A model generated the notes under the pieces. It was not told where the DNA came from. It saw nothing but the letters and a program-made list of their open reading frames with translations, and searched no databases. Of a stretch of 64,000 nucleotides of DNA, positions 23,660 to 35,130 are shown in pieces. Both the position numbers and the translations under genes were made by a program. The first letter of the stretch is position 1. The number at the start of each line of letters is the position of its first letter. This DNA comes from Parasponia andersonii (Eukaryota; Streptophyta; Magnoliopsida; Rosales; Cannabaceae), in the NCBI GenBank assembly GCA_002914805.1, contig JXTB01000026.1, positions 237,759 to 301,758 on the forward strand. The letters are read 5' to 3'.

Positions 23660-24709
23660 ATTAGGAGCGAGTTGTGGCTACCTCACACGTGCGATCTCTA
23701 TCCTATTAATTCGCTTATGAACTTGCTCTATCTCTGCTCTCATTGCTCTCCTCATCTCACCAATTAGGGCTTCCATGAGAAACTTCGGATCACCCACACC
23801 AAATGTATTTCCAGAATGTTTTTGTCCTTATTGTCTGACATATTTGCTACAAAACAAAGTTAGTAAAAGAAAGGACTTCACACACTCTCTCACGTGTTTT
23901 ACTCAATAAGGAATCACTCAATTTCACTCGTATTTCACAAAAATATCAAATTGGCTTTTACCCTCTTATGTGCTCACCATTCTTGCCTTTTCCACTTGTA
24001 ATTTCTCAAAACTTCTTATCAAACTAATTCAAATAAATAATCAGTATTTCTTAGCAACAATCCACACCAAAACTCACTAACAAAATTAGGATTTAATGTA
24101 GCAATCAAGAATAAAACTTTTTGAAAATTGACAAGAAAGGATTCACAAATTGGATTAGCACAGAAACTAACAATTTAGACCCTAGGTTCACATAGAACAA
24201 GGAAATAAGAAACTCACACAACCAAAACTTTAAAGGCTCAAAAAGTAATGAAAATAATAGATTTTAGGCTCGAAATCTGGGGTGAACAGTAGACAGTCGG
24301 CTCAAAGTCGTAGATCTCAGAATAAGCTTCATTTGATATATAATAATAGTCATTTTGATACCCGGATCAAAAGTTACGGCTGTTTTACTGAAGCACACTC
24401 GAAAACCTCTAATTCGGCCATAGATTCTTCTTTTTTTTTTGGTTCTGGATCCTCTTCATTTTTTTTTTAACTAGGAACCAAATATGACTAAAGAACATAA
24501 AGATTACACTAAATTGACACAAAAAATAAATTCAGACTCAAAAGCAATCAAGGAAGAATCGCTACGACTAGAATAGATAAGCTTGGTTACTCTTTTTTTT
24601 GAATGATTTAGATTAAGCAAAAAAGAAGGAATATATACTGGTTTTGACTAGAAAGAAACGATAAAGGATAGAATAAACCTAAGATTAGAATCCGGCACTT
24701 GATACAAAA
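23660..24709 (-). other. 5' untranslated internal region of the Gypsy element with candidate primer-binding site
   Basis: Non-coding between gag and the 5' LTR. Next to the LTR (about 24690-24708), the minus strand reads TTGTATCAAGTGCCGGATT, which resembles the usual plant TGGTATCAGAGC initiator-Met primer-binding site, but degraded. Confidence 0.5.
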
Positions 24710-25209
24710 TGATAAGAGCTCCGCCAACTTGTGATGAAACCTAAAACAAGAATGATGCCGAGGACCATTCTACAAATAAATTGTTTTGGGAAACTAATAG
24801 CTAAGCTAAATTCAGCCCTAATTAAAAGAGAGTCAATTCTGACTTTACACGCCACTAACCAGTCTATTACACGCCACTAAAGAAAAGGAAACAAACAAAT
24901 AAATTGTTTTGGAAAACTAATAATCAAAATAGGAAAGTAAGCTATGACTTGTTGTTTAAGTCTTTACAAATCAAATTTCCCTTTCATATGCGCCTATGGA
25001 CTTTCTTGAACCTGAATCAAGCTTGTTATGGGCTTAGAAATTTGTTCATCTCCTTCAATGGGCCTCCACGTGGATACTTGAGCCCAAATCCCTTGAATCA
25101 GCCTACTTAATATATTTTGGAATTTCTTTGTTGTGCTCTTGTAACTAGACTAATGGGAACTTGAATAGGATCTGTATTCCATGCTCTTGTGCTTACTCTG
25201 TCCTCATCA
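24710..25209 (-). repeat. 5' LTR of the Gypsy element (deleted copy, 500 bp)
   Basis: Begins TGATAAGAGCTCCGCC and ends TCTGTCCTCATCA. About 300 bp present in the other LTR are missing, and at the junction the segment AAATAAATTGTTTTGG appears twice (about 24776 and 24897). The lost segment may include its promoter region. Confidence 0.85.
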
Positions 25210-26299
25210 GGTTTGATGACGTAGCTCTGGAAGATGCTTTTTTGAATGGATCGTTTGAAACTGATGAAGATCTTGTCAATGCTGCGTGTCTTTATTTGAT
25301 TGAGAATTACCTATTCAGTAATTTGAAAAAAAAATGTGGTTTCCAAGGTTAATATGGAAATTTGCTATCGAGGTCAATATGAGTAGTTTCCATGGGATAA
25401 AGAGTTATTTAGGGATACATTAAAGTATCTGAAGTCTGGATTGAAGTCATTGAAAGACCAAAAAAATTCTGGTATTGTTAAGGAGAAACACTTAGATTTA
25501 AAAGGGAATGGGAAGAAGAAAATGGAATCTAGCAAAAGTAAAAAAAATCAAAGAATGGGAAATCTATGAACGAAAAGAATTCCTATAAGTTGATTGGTTT
25601 TCCTTTAGCCTTTCAAATATGGGCTTATGATTGTTTTGATAAATTTGTTGGTATCGTTTGTTACAAGACTGCTTCAAAGATTCCTCATATTTTGAACTAT
25701 TTCTGTGGTGTTAGTCCTTACTTTGAAGAGCTTGAAAAGAATGTCTTTGAAGCTGATAAGGTAGATGTTTATTTAACTTTTTTTTTATGTTTTATGTTTG
25801 TTATTGTTTTTTTAATATAGTTTTCTTTTCTGTTTGATTTCATATCTCAGTTCAGAATGCAGTTCCTACTATAGAGGAAATCACTAAGTATAGACTTAAT
25901 GAGCTTCCTAAAAGAGTACAACAACTTGTTTTGGAGAGCTTGGGTAATGTTGCTGCAGCTCATAATGGTGATGATGATTTTGTTGATAATCCTTCAAAAG
26001 ATTCAGCTCCTCCAAAAGTTTCTGGGCCTTCAAAATTTTCAGTAGAAAGTGCTCCCTTTACATCAAAATCTAGTCAAGCTAAGGCTAGTGCAAGTATCTT
26101 GCAGATTACTAAGGAAATATATTTAATGAAGAAGGAGAATTTTCATAGGCAGGATTTGATTAAAATGAGTATTTATTTGATAAAAAGGATTTTAATGCTA
26201 AATTTGATGTTCTTCTGACTATGTTGCCCAAATGTCAAGAGAAGTTAGGAATTGATGTTGTTTCTTGTCCTGTTGGTCCAATTAATCAGGTACTTACAA

Positions 26300-26500
26300 T
26301 TTGTTTCTTGGTAATTTCCTGGAAACTTTAGGAGTTTCTTGGAATCGTTGGATATTTCCTGGAATCCTTTGTAGTTTCTTGGATATCCTATGTGTAGGAA
26401 CCATTTTGGTTTCTGGGAAACATTTTTGGTTTCTGAAAAGCTGAAAGCTGACCAATAACCATTTTGGTTTCCTAGAAACCCTTAACTGGAAATCATTTTG
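26300..26500 (+). repeat. GGAAACC/GGTTTCC repeat cluster in a MULE intron
   Basis: Many GAAACC and TTTCCTGGAA words (for example TTTCCTGGAATC and TGGTTTCCTAGAAACC) in the intron before the exon at 26550. Confidence 0.65.
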
Positions 26501-26549
26501 TTTTCTTATGTCTTACTATTGCATTTTTATTATTTTTATTTTTTCTCAG

Positions 26550-28010
26550 GTTGTTGATCATTCTCCAAATGTTGTTGGAGACGATGATATGGGAATGGTA
26601 TTATCTTTTTAACTATTTTTTATTTTCATTTTTGTTTTTAATTTTCTTATTAGTTTTTTTGTTGTTTCTTTTCAGGCTCATGTTCCTTGTTTTGATAATG
26701 AAATAATTGTTGAGGATGTGGTATTTTCTATAGGCTTTTGTTGTTTTTTCTTTTTTTTTTTGGCTACCAATAAAGCTTCTATAGATTTATTTTGTTTCTT
26801 AAATATTTTTAGGGTAATAACAACGTAAGTAAAAATATTTTAATGGATATTGATATACCTATAGAGGAAGATTCTAAAGTCAATGATGATGACAAGGTCA
26901 AAATGGATGACTTAGTTTCTTTTTGGGTTTTTTTTTCTTTTTTTAATATTTCAGCTAAATCTTTTAAGCTTTTTTTTTTCCTTTTTTTAACTAGGTTGAT
27001 GTTTCTAATGTTGATATTATTACGGATGATGTCATTAATCCTAGTTTTATTCATAACGGTGATCTCTTAGAAGTTGAGGTATACTGATTTGTTTTGGAAA
27101 CCATCATGGTTTCTTTTCGGTTTATTTTTCCTTTTTTATATTGTGTTTCTTCTTTTTATTTTTAGAGTGTTGATTCTATTAATAAACATAAGGATGCTGT
27201 GAAAGATGGTGATGAGGAGGGGAAGAATGCTAAAGAAAGTAAAGAGGAAGAGAAGGAAGATAATGAGGATGACAATGATGACAATGATGACAATGATGAG
27301 AGAAAGCATGAGGAAAATGATAAAGATGATAAGGATGATCCTGATAAAGGAGCAGGCAAGGTAATAGACCAGTAATCAGTATAATTTTGTAGAAACCATT
27401 AAATGGTAATTGAGTTGCCTTTATGTTTTTGATTTATTTTTTTATTTTTTTCAGACTATTGACAAATTTTCCAATGATGGCAAGGAAGATGAGACCGACG
27501 GTAGTGATAACATTGCTGATAAGGTATCTGTTTTATATTGTGATTCAGAAAGCTAAATATGTTAACTAATAACTAGTATGGTTTCCAAGAAACCATTAAT
27601 CAGAAACCAAGTTGCTAAATATGTTTAAAAAAAATTTTCAGGGTGTTGACAATTCTGCTAAGGATGGGAATGATGATAAGGAATTAATATGCCTTCTTTC
27701 TATAATTAGTATTTAATTATTTGCTGAGTTAGTATACTTGGAATTTGTATTTGATATATTTTTAGAAACCAATTAACTAGTTTGCTGATGGTTATGGTTT
27801 TTAGTTGTTGGTTTCTTGACTAGTAACCATCATGTTTTCCTCGAAATCATATCGGTTTCCAGAAGGCACAATCTTTGATTAGTTTCTACTTTGGTTTCTT
27901 GGAAACAATTAAGTGAAAACAAAGTTGTTCTTTTCTTTCAGGGTTATGACAATTCATCCAAGGATGGCAACGAAGAAAATATTGATATCTGTGATCCCAC
28001 TGCTGAAAAG
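26550..28010 (+). other. Run of small phase-0 acidic exons in the MULE protease gene
   Basis: Exons inferred from acceptors and donors: 26550-26597 (16 codons), 26676-26720 (15), 26813-26896 (28), 26995-27078 (28), 27166-27360 (65), 27455-27523 (23), 27642-27680 (13, donor GT changed to GA) and 27942-28010 (23). All lengths are multiples of three and all stay in one frame. The later ones share a theme: T-I-D-K, G-V-D-N-S or G-Y-D-N-S, followed by K-D-G-(N/K). The residues are mostly Asp, Glu, Lys and Asn, so the linker is likely disordered. Confidence 0.6.
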
Positions 28011-28759
28011 GTATGAATATGTTTTTCTATAAGAAACTGAACAGGTTTTCTACTGCTTTTAATTTAATAATAAGTTTATGATTACATATTTTCAGGATGA
28101 CGAATGTTTTGCTAACTTGGAAGATGATACTATTAATGCATGCATTAAAAATGCTATAGAGGAGTATTCAAAAGGGTCAAAATCTTCTTTGAAGAATCCA
28201 GTTTTACCAAAAGGAGAAACCAAACCTAGTGCTCAATTAAGGTCGTCGTTTATTAATAAGTTTGGTTATTCAGCTGATTCTACTCAGATTGGTTCTTTAG
28301 GTACCTTGGTTTAGATTGAATCTTCTTCTGAGCTTGTTGAAAAGCCAAATGAGAAGATCATGTTAACAAAAGTGAAAGGTTCATTTGCATGAAACCTCCT
28401 AATACAGTTTGGTAGAAGGAGTTTGTTAATTTTGTAGACAAGTTCTTAATTTTAGAAACGAGTAAGTATAATGTTTTCTTTTAAAGATATTTGAATAAAT
28501 ATTTTATATTATATTATTTCTATTTTAATGGTTATTATTTTATTACTTTATTTAGGATAATATTTTATTCAAAGAAGGCCAACACACTCGAGAACCCTTT
28601 TGATTTTACAATAGACAAAGTCAATTTGAAGATGTAGTTTTATGATCTGAGTTACGAAAATAGATTTCTTAGTTGCTCTGTAATTATTTTTTTTATTCTT
28701 GTCTATAAATTTAATTTCTTTGCTTTTTGATTTATATGATGATAGTATGCAATATATTT

Positions 28760-29060
28760 TATTTTATTAGTGTTTGGTTTCCTTTCAGTAAATATATTTG
28801 TTTCTTGAAATTAATAATTTTGAGTAGGTACCATTTTGATTAACAACAGGAGATAATTGGAAACCAATATGGTTTTCAAGAAACCATATTAGTTTCTTAT
28901 TATTTCTGTGAAACCAATAGGAGACAAATGGAAACCATTGTAGTTTCCGATTGGTTTTATGGAAACCAACAAGAAACTATGTTAGTTTCTAGGAAACTAC
29001 AGTGGTTTCTTATTAGTTTCTAGGAAACCAATATTGTTTGATAACCTTTTTGTTGTTTTG
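28760..29060 (+). repeat. Dense GGAAACC/GGTTTCC repeat cluster
   Basis: A dozen or more GAAACC or GGTTTC words in 300 bp, often as hairpin pairs such as AAACCAATATGGTTTTC and TTTCTAGGAAACTA. Lies between the acidic exons and the Ulp1 region. Confidence 0.7.
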
Positions 29061-29999
29061 GAAACTATGTTTTTTTTCTTAATATCCAAAATTTATGTTT
29101 TTTTTCTAGGTTTTAACTGACATGCTCTTTCTCTTTTTTCTTTTTGTTTTTCTAGTACATGAATGTTTGTTTCTACTACTTGCATAAGAATGTGAAGTGA
29201 AACAATGATATTAAGTTGAGGGTAACTACTACAGATACTCAGTTTGATCATCGTTTGAAGTTCTTATATCAAAGCCTTTGCGCAAAAAAATCTAATCCTT
29301 CTATTTTCAACATGGAAGATATTATTGCCGAGTATATTTTGGGCTACTACATTCATTGCAATACCCCTTGGATTGATGTTAACCATGTTTTGATGCCGGT
29401 GCATGTTGATTCTATGGAGCATTGGATTCATGTTCATTTTTATGTTCATAATAGGTGTCTTAATATATTTAATTCTTTACGAGGTAAACTGAACGAGGGT
29501 AAAGCTTTGAGGACTATTAAACGCTTTTCGTTTTTGCTGCCTTACTTTTTGGAATTGGTTGGTTTCTTTTCTGCTCAAAAAGATCTTATCTTTTCTTCTA
29601 AGTTTTATGCAAACGAGAAACCCACTGACCCTTTTGAGGTTTACATGGTTGAAGGACTCCCTGAGCAACAACTTAAGTACGTTTTTTTCTTTCTTTCTTT
29701 TTTTCTAGTTTTCCTTCTTTTTTCTTTTTTTTTTTTCTGGTGCTCTGGTTTCTTATATTTGTCTTTTGTTTTATTTGTTCACAGTGATTGTAGTGTTTTT
29801 GTCATTGCCTATGCTAAGTACTTTATTCATGATATGCTTGATGAGTTGAAGAAGAATTTTCAAGTTCAAAATTATCGAAACAAGCTGTCAGTGGAACTTT
29901 ATATGCACAGGGGAAAAAGCAAATTGAGGGTTACGAGTCTGAACTTGATTTCAAAGGATGTCTTTCCAAGAAGATGAAGAATATGAAGACATGACAATT

Positions 30000-31500
30000 T
30001 ATTGTTTAGACTTTTCATATTTTGGCTATGGTTGATGTAACTTCTTTCTTTAATATTTATCAGTATGGATATTGTAGTTCTTTTGTCATTTTAATTTGTC
30101 TTTAGTAAGATATCAAGTTTCTAGATTGGAAATTCTGAATATCTATATATGAAATCAAAAATCCAAAAGTTAAATTGAAGATACCAGTTTAGTTTTCTAT
30201 TTTGAAATCTGAGATATGACGAAAAACTACGAACGAGAAATATATTTTCGTAGAAACTATGAACCTATTTTTTTATTCATAAACTAGAACTTTTTTAATT
30301 TAGGGCTAAACATGAGTTGAGTCTGTCTATCAATATTGGAAATTTATATAATGTTTCACTGTTACAAAGTTGTTCATGTTTCTATTGTTGTGAATACTAC
30401 TCTTGACACAAAAGAAAGTACAAAGGTTTTCTAATAACCAGTTTAATTTCCATATAGTAGAATGCCCTTTACAATGGTTTCCTAGAAATTGATACAGTTT
30501 CTTTTTGCAAAACAATCTATGGATAGCAAAATTATCAGAAACTACAAAGGTTTCTTGGAAACTAATTTGTTTCCTCTTTGCAAAATCCCATGTATGTACT
30601 TAAAACATTGGAAGCCATAAGAGTTTCTTGGAAACTGGTTTAGTACTTCTTTGCAGAAAGACCTGTAGCTAAGTTAATCACCAGAAACTAGAAGAGTTTT
30701 CTTTAAATCAGTTTGGTTTTCTCTTTCCAAAAATACCTCTAGCTAAGTAAATAACAGAAAAACATAAACAAAATTCAAAGCGAGAAACCTACAACCCTTG
30801 TGGCTATTAGAATTTTCCAATAGTAAGAGATCAATAAGATTTCAGAAGTAATCATAAATTCTAAAAATGGGTTTCTACAAGTAAATGAAATGGTTTCTAA
30901 ATTTGTTTGTGTTCATAAATTCTAGCAAAATATTTAATTATTCTTTGATCGTTTTGCTTATGAAACTGGTAGATTTCTACATGTTGCTCTATTATGTCCA
31001 TACTTCTTGTACCTTCCACAACTCGTTTTTACTTTGGGTACACCAGCAGATAGAATTCTTTTCTTCTTTGGTCTTCCTGCTTACCTCTTTCCTTTTAGTA
31101 CTTTAAGTTTGATTTCTGAAATAGAATTTGGTATGGTCCATTCTTTTGGGTTTTCAACTAGATGCACAGTTCCTCATATGTCGCTAGCATTGTCTCCTTC
31201 TTGTAGTATTTTGAGCAGTAGTCATAACTACTTAAATGCCTTTTTGCAAATACCGCCATTGCATGATTGCATGGTAGCTCATCCATTCAGAACCGATTGT
31301 ATGAGCAAGTTTCTTCTCTAAATTCATTTCAAATGATTTTTTCCCTTCAATAACTTCAAAAATAATTTCACTTGCATGTTGAACTTGAAAATTTAATGAC
31401 AGAAAAATTAATAAAATCCATAATTGATTTCAGGAAACCATTTCGGTTTCTAGTTCCACTTTATGGTTTCTATTTCATAGTTTCTTTTCTTTCTTTTCAA
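30000..31500. repeat. MULE region between the convergent genes with GGAAACC repeat array
   Basis: No coding sequence is recognised here. At 30300-30560 is a partial third copy of the 426-bp unit (AACATGAGTTGAGTCTG, TTTATATAATGTTTCACTG), then several ~74-bp GGAAACC units to about 30770 (CTAGCTAAGTAAATAACAG and similar spacers). Confidence 0.6.
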
Positions 31501-33222
31501 GTATAGAAGTATTTTTATACGTACTTTCATTCTTATTGATTCAACATAGTTTTGGGTCAGTATCTTGTTTCGTTTGGTTGCAAGCTATCCCTAGTGCAAG
31601 TGCCTCGCTCTTGTGTTTCCAAGACCAATTTTGAGACAAACTTCTCAAGCATTCAACTAATGGAGCAACTGGTAGATCCCTTGCAGCATTATTGGTTGCG
31701 TTCATAGACTCCGCTATATTCGAAGTCATGAACGTGTATCTTCTATTTGTAGAATATACCCAAACCCATTTAGAGAAACCAACTTCCTCTAGATAAGATC
31801 GAATCCCTCTATGAATATGGTCTAGTTTTTCCATCTTATGCTCAAACTCCATCATTGTATAAGCTCTAGCTATAATAAGAAAAGGATTTTTTGGTTTCTA
31901 TTGAAGAGGTCTTGAAATTAATCTTCAGAGTATTTAAAAGGTGATACATGCATGCTCCATGTGTTGCACTTGGGAAAACAGTTGGGACAGCTTTCAAAAT
32001 ACTTTTATTTCAGTCTGAAATGATGCATAACTTCTCACATTCTCCAAAAGTTTCCTTTAGTTTCCTAAAAAACCATTCCCAGCAGTTGTCATTTTCAGAA
32101 TCTCCTATCCCATATACAAGTGGGAATATGTTCTCATTAGCATCTTTTGTACACGTTGTTAGTAGGCATCCTCCATATTCAGTTTTCATACCCGTAGCAT
32201 CTACAACTATTATTAGTTTACAATGTGGCCATCCTTGTATTGAACATGTATTTGAATAAATTATTTTGGTCCACCTCTATTGTAGGCATTGTTCCTGGGT
32301 TCTTTTGCTTCAACATGTATAGATAATTGGGTAATTCTGTATATGAATTATTTGGTTTTCCTCTCACTATCTGCATAGCCTTTTCTCTTGATCTCTATAC
32401 TTTTTTGTAATCCAAAGACACACTATAATCATTCATCATATCCCTAACAATATCACTAGGTGTATATATGGTCTTTATACTCAAGAATTTGGCTTTGACA
32501 TAATCACCAATCAATGAAGTACTTGCTTGCCGATGCTCTCCTTGTATTATGTCTAATGAGCAAGTGTGTACTGGGTAATATTTTCTGACTATGTACATAT
32601 CAGTTTTAACATTCTTTCTGAAATACCACTTGCATTCCAGATCCCAACACAGTAGCTCATACTCTTTTTTGCAAGATTTGTGTATCCTAAATTAGAAATA
32701 GTTTATTATTGTATAACATTTCAAAGAATTTGTCAAGACTTCCTTGTCCTTATATATTTGCTCCTTCTCAACCTCCAAAATCTTTAGGTTTGAGATTACT
32801 TTTGTATTCATTATTTTTTGTACTTTCTCTATTTCTTCATCTTCATTTTCTAGTAATTCTTCAGCAAATTTATTCCCTAGCTCCACAGAATCTAGTAAGT
32901 TCACATCCATGTATTCATTTGATTGTATTGAAGAAGTAGTACTTGAATTTGTCATCATTTTTTCTAGCAAATTATCTGTAATTGCTGAGTCACTTGCTAC
33001 TATAATGCATAGGGGAAAATTTGTTGAGTTTCCATCATTTTTCTTCAATTGCAAATAAAACTCTATTGTGCCATCATTGTGTATTTTCATGGTTGGATTC
33101 TCCTTGCTAACTTGGTACTCAATAGTTGAATTTTTTACTGTGAGATTCAAATTTAGCTCTCTTGATAGCAGCTGCAGTAAGTTTTGAAAGCCATAGTTTG
33201 GTGGAATAAGTATTCGTGTCAT
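31500..33222 (-). pseudogene. MULE transposase (MuDR type), decayed
   Basis: Read on the minus strand from 33222: N-terminal region (MTRILIPPNYGFQNLLQLLS...), then a DNA-binding-type region (WYFRKNV...; YYPVHTCSLDIIQGEHRQAS), then the catalytic core at about 32260-31930. The core shows Asp in VDAT, KTEYGGCLLTTCTKDANENI, Asp in CIISD and the zinc-type THGACMYHL, followed by a C-terminal block (TSNIAESMNATN, KWVWVYSTNRRYTFM). A TGA replaces Arg right after CIISD, and a frameshift lies near 31860. The plant MULE family uses a DDE mechanism. It converges with the protease gene. Confidence 0.85.
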
Positions 33223-33339
33223 CTTGAAGTCAACATATCGTTATTCTGATTCCATTTTCCATCATGTTGTACAAAGACTGTTGTAGTATTCATTTCGCTC
33301 ATCTACAACTAGAAATTAGAAACCAATTACCAAGTTAAT

Positions 33340-33800
33340 TATGAAATTATATAAGAGAAAACCACAAAAATTTTCTGAAAACTAGTTCAGTTTTCTATAT
33401 GCAGGATGCCCTGTATCTAAGTTAATCAATGGAAACAACAAGGGTTTTTTAGAAATCAATTCAGTTTCCTGTATGCAAAATACCCAGTAGATAAGTTAAT
33501 CAACAAAAATCACAAGGGTTTCTTAGAAGCCAGTTCAGTTTCCTTTATGCAGGATGTCCTGTAGCTAAGTTAATCAACGGAAACCACAAAGGTTTCCTAG
33601 AAGCTAGTTCCGTTTCCTTTATACAGGATACCCTGTAGCTAAGTTAATCAACGGAAACTACAAGTATTTCTTAGAAATCAATTTGGTTTTCTATGTACAG
33701 GATGACCTGTAGCTAACTACATCATTGGAAACCACAAAGATTTCTTGAAAATCAGTTCGGTTTCCTATAGTTATAGGACATTTTGCATAAATTAATTTGG
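33340..33800 (+). repeat. Tandem array of ~74-bp GGAAACC palindromic units
   Basis: Six or so units of about 74 bp. Each has a GGAAACCACAAAGGTTTCC-type hairpin, a second weaker palindrome (TAGAAGCTAGTTCCGTTTCC) and a spacer (ATACCCTGTAGCTAAGTTAA). Units differ at many positions. The array lies upstream of the transposase gene and has the same orientation as the units at 17.3, 17.7 and 30.4 kb. Confidence 0.8.
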
Positions 33801-35130
33801 TTTATCATGCAGAATGACTTGTTTTAAGAATGCTTTGTAGCTAATTTAATCACAGAAATCACAAGGGTTAAAACTCATTATCCAAAAATGCATACTCATA
33901 GCCAAGTTTTGACAACCAAAAACGTAGAAATATGATCTTAATTTTGCCATCAAATAAGTCAGAAATAAGCATTTCCCATGTTAAATGCAATTTAACAACA
34001 TTAGGCATCATCTTATTGTTTACACCAGGAAACTAAGAAACCAAGCCACCTATTAACTTTTAACCACAAAAAAACAGTACACCACTCCCTAGTTTTAACA
34101 CCATATTAATTAGAAACCACGCCATATACACATACTAACTATTAATCTTAATAAGTCTCTAATTTTAACACCATGTAACTTAGATACTATTTTCCAAGTT
34201 TGAAAGTAAAAAATCTAGAAAACAGTTATTAGAAAATAAATTAACTACTAGTTTCCACTCAACAATTCTTTTACAAGAAACCAGTAATTTATTTGGATTC
34301 CTATATTTCAACACTAATAAATTAGAGCTACTATTGAGCTACCTTTTAACCAATACTCAATTGTAACACCAAAAGCTAAGAAACTAGTCCCTAATTATAA
34401 TATCTAATATTCTAAAAAACTCAATTCAGTTCCAAATTCACATCAACTTGAAACTATTCCAAAAGTTAGAAACTAAGCAACTTAAAATCCTATAAATTTG
34501 CAATGTTGAATTACACATTCATATTTTGAAGAAAAAGAAGGTTGCATGAAACCTGTATGTAATTTGATTTCCTGAAATTTTACCCAAAAAAACGAGGAGC
34601 ATCTTAGAAACCACTAGTTCAATTAGTTTTCTAAAACAATGAATGAAATTTTCTAAAAGAAACCACTACCCAATTTCGTCGAAACAAATTTGCAAAAACC
34701 ATAGCTTCATTTTAAGATCAAAAGCGAAGAAATCTGAAACAAATTTTGACACTAATATATATAAGAAACCAATATAGGCATAAATAATCTAATAAATATT
34801 TTCTAAATTTTAGAATTTAAATGACGAACGTAGACCGTTTTTTTCCCTTTAGATTTATGATGAACATATACTATCTTTAGATTTCGATTCAAAGAACTCC
34901 AAATTCAAAACATGAATCAAATTAGAAACTAAATTCAACATTAAAAAACCTTACAATGCACTTGAGTCGAAGGAAACTAAACTGAATCGTTCGCGATTTT
35001 GGGTCTGAATTTTCAATTTAATCATTCTTGATCAGCTGTCTTTCCGCGATTTTTTGATCCTTTGCAGTTGTTCCCTCCGCTCCATTTCTTCTATTTTACT
35101 AGTTTCCATTCTTTTTGTTTTAGCTTTTTT
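33801..35130. other. MULE right subterminal region
   Basis: AT-rich, no protein recognised, with scattered AGAAACCA words thinning out toward the end. It is probably the transposase-gene leader and subterminal sequence. Confidence 0.5.

Larger units (their letters stand above)
18508..25209 (-). mobile_element. Ty3/Gypsy LTR retrotransposon, full-length but decayed, minus strand
   Basis: A 6.7-kb element with TG...CA LTRs (18508-19309 and 24710-25209), a 5-bp duplication, a polypurine tract and a candidate primer-binding site. Read on the minus strand the gene order is gag, zinc knuckle, protease, reverse transcriptase, RNase H, integrase, as in Ty3/Gypsy. The C-terminal tail (DLRTNPFQEEGNDE ... 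GPVTRARAKK) runs into the 3' LTR instead of carrying an obvious chromodomain. Every domain is broken by stops or frameshifts, and the LTRs differ at many positions, so the insertion is old. It sits inside the DUF1985 exon of the MULE gene. Confidence 0.92.
18503..25214. repeat. GGTTT target-site duplication of the Gypsy element
   Basis: The 5-bp GGTTT at 18503-18507 is repeated at 25210-25214, directly outside the TG...CA ends of the two LTRs. This is the duplication length expected for a Ty3/Gypsy integrase and fixes the element ends exactly. Confidence 0.9.
16656..29977 (+). pseudogene. MULE-borne DUF1985-acidic linker-Ulp1 (C48) protease gene, decayed and interrupted
   Basis: The first exon is likely 16656-16909 (MVETRAQSASPISYTKE..., basic C-terminus). 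A DUF1985-like region starts near 18115 after an acceptor (DWEYMIKPEHRIGGKL; LIHHFLLREVKQPNPDEMWF), is cut by the Gypsy at 18508, and resumes in frame after 25214 (DDVALEDAFLNGSF; then FPLAFQIWAYDCFDKF near 25596). A string of small acidic phase-0 exons follows (26550-28314). The Ulp1-like region is 29216-29980: His in MEHWIHVHFYV, then NIFNS where the family normally has Asp, then DCSVFV after a short intron at 29675-29783. Stop codons break the DUF1985 part (for example FDYFLN-stop) and one donor is lost. The role of such proteases in MULEs is not established; SUMO/ubiquitin-type deconjugation is the family activity. Confidence 0.7.

Noticed and set aside
32744..33058. Plus-strand frame of 104 residues
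   Set aside because: Antisense to the N-terminal part of the MULE transposase.
17260..33800. GGAAACC repeats as a CRISPR-like array
   Set aside because: Plant DNA, units diverged, spacers are also repeated, and clusters sit in introns of a transposon gene.
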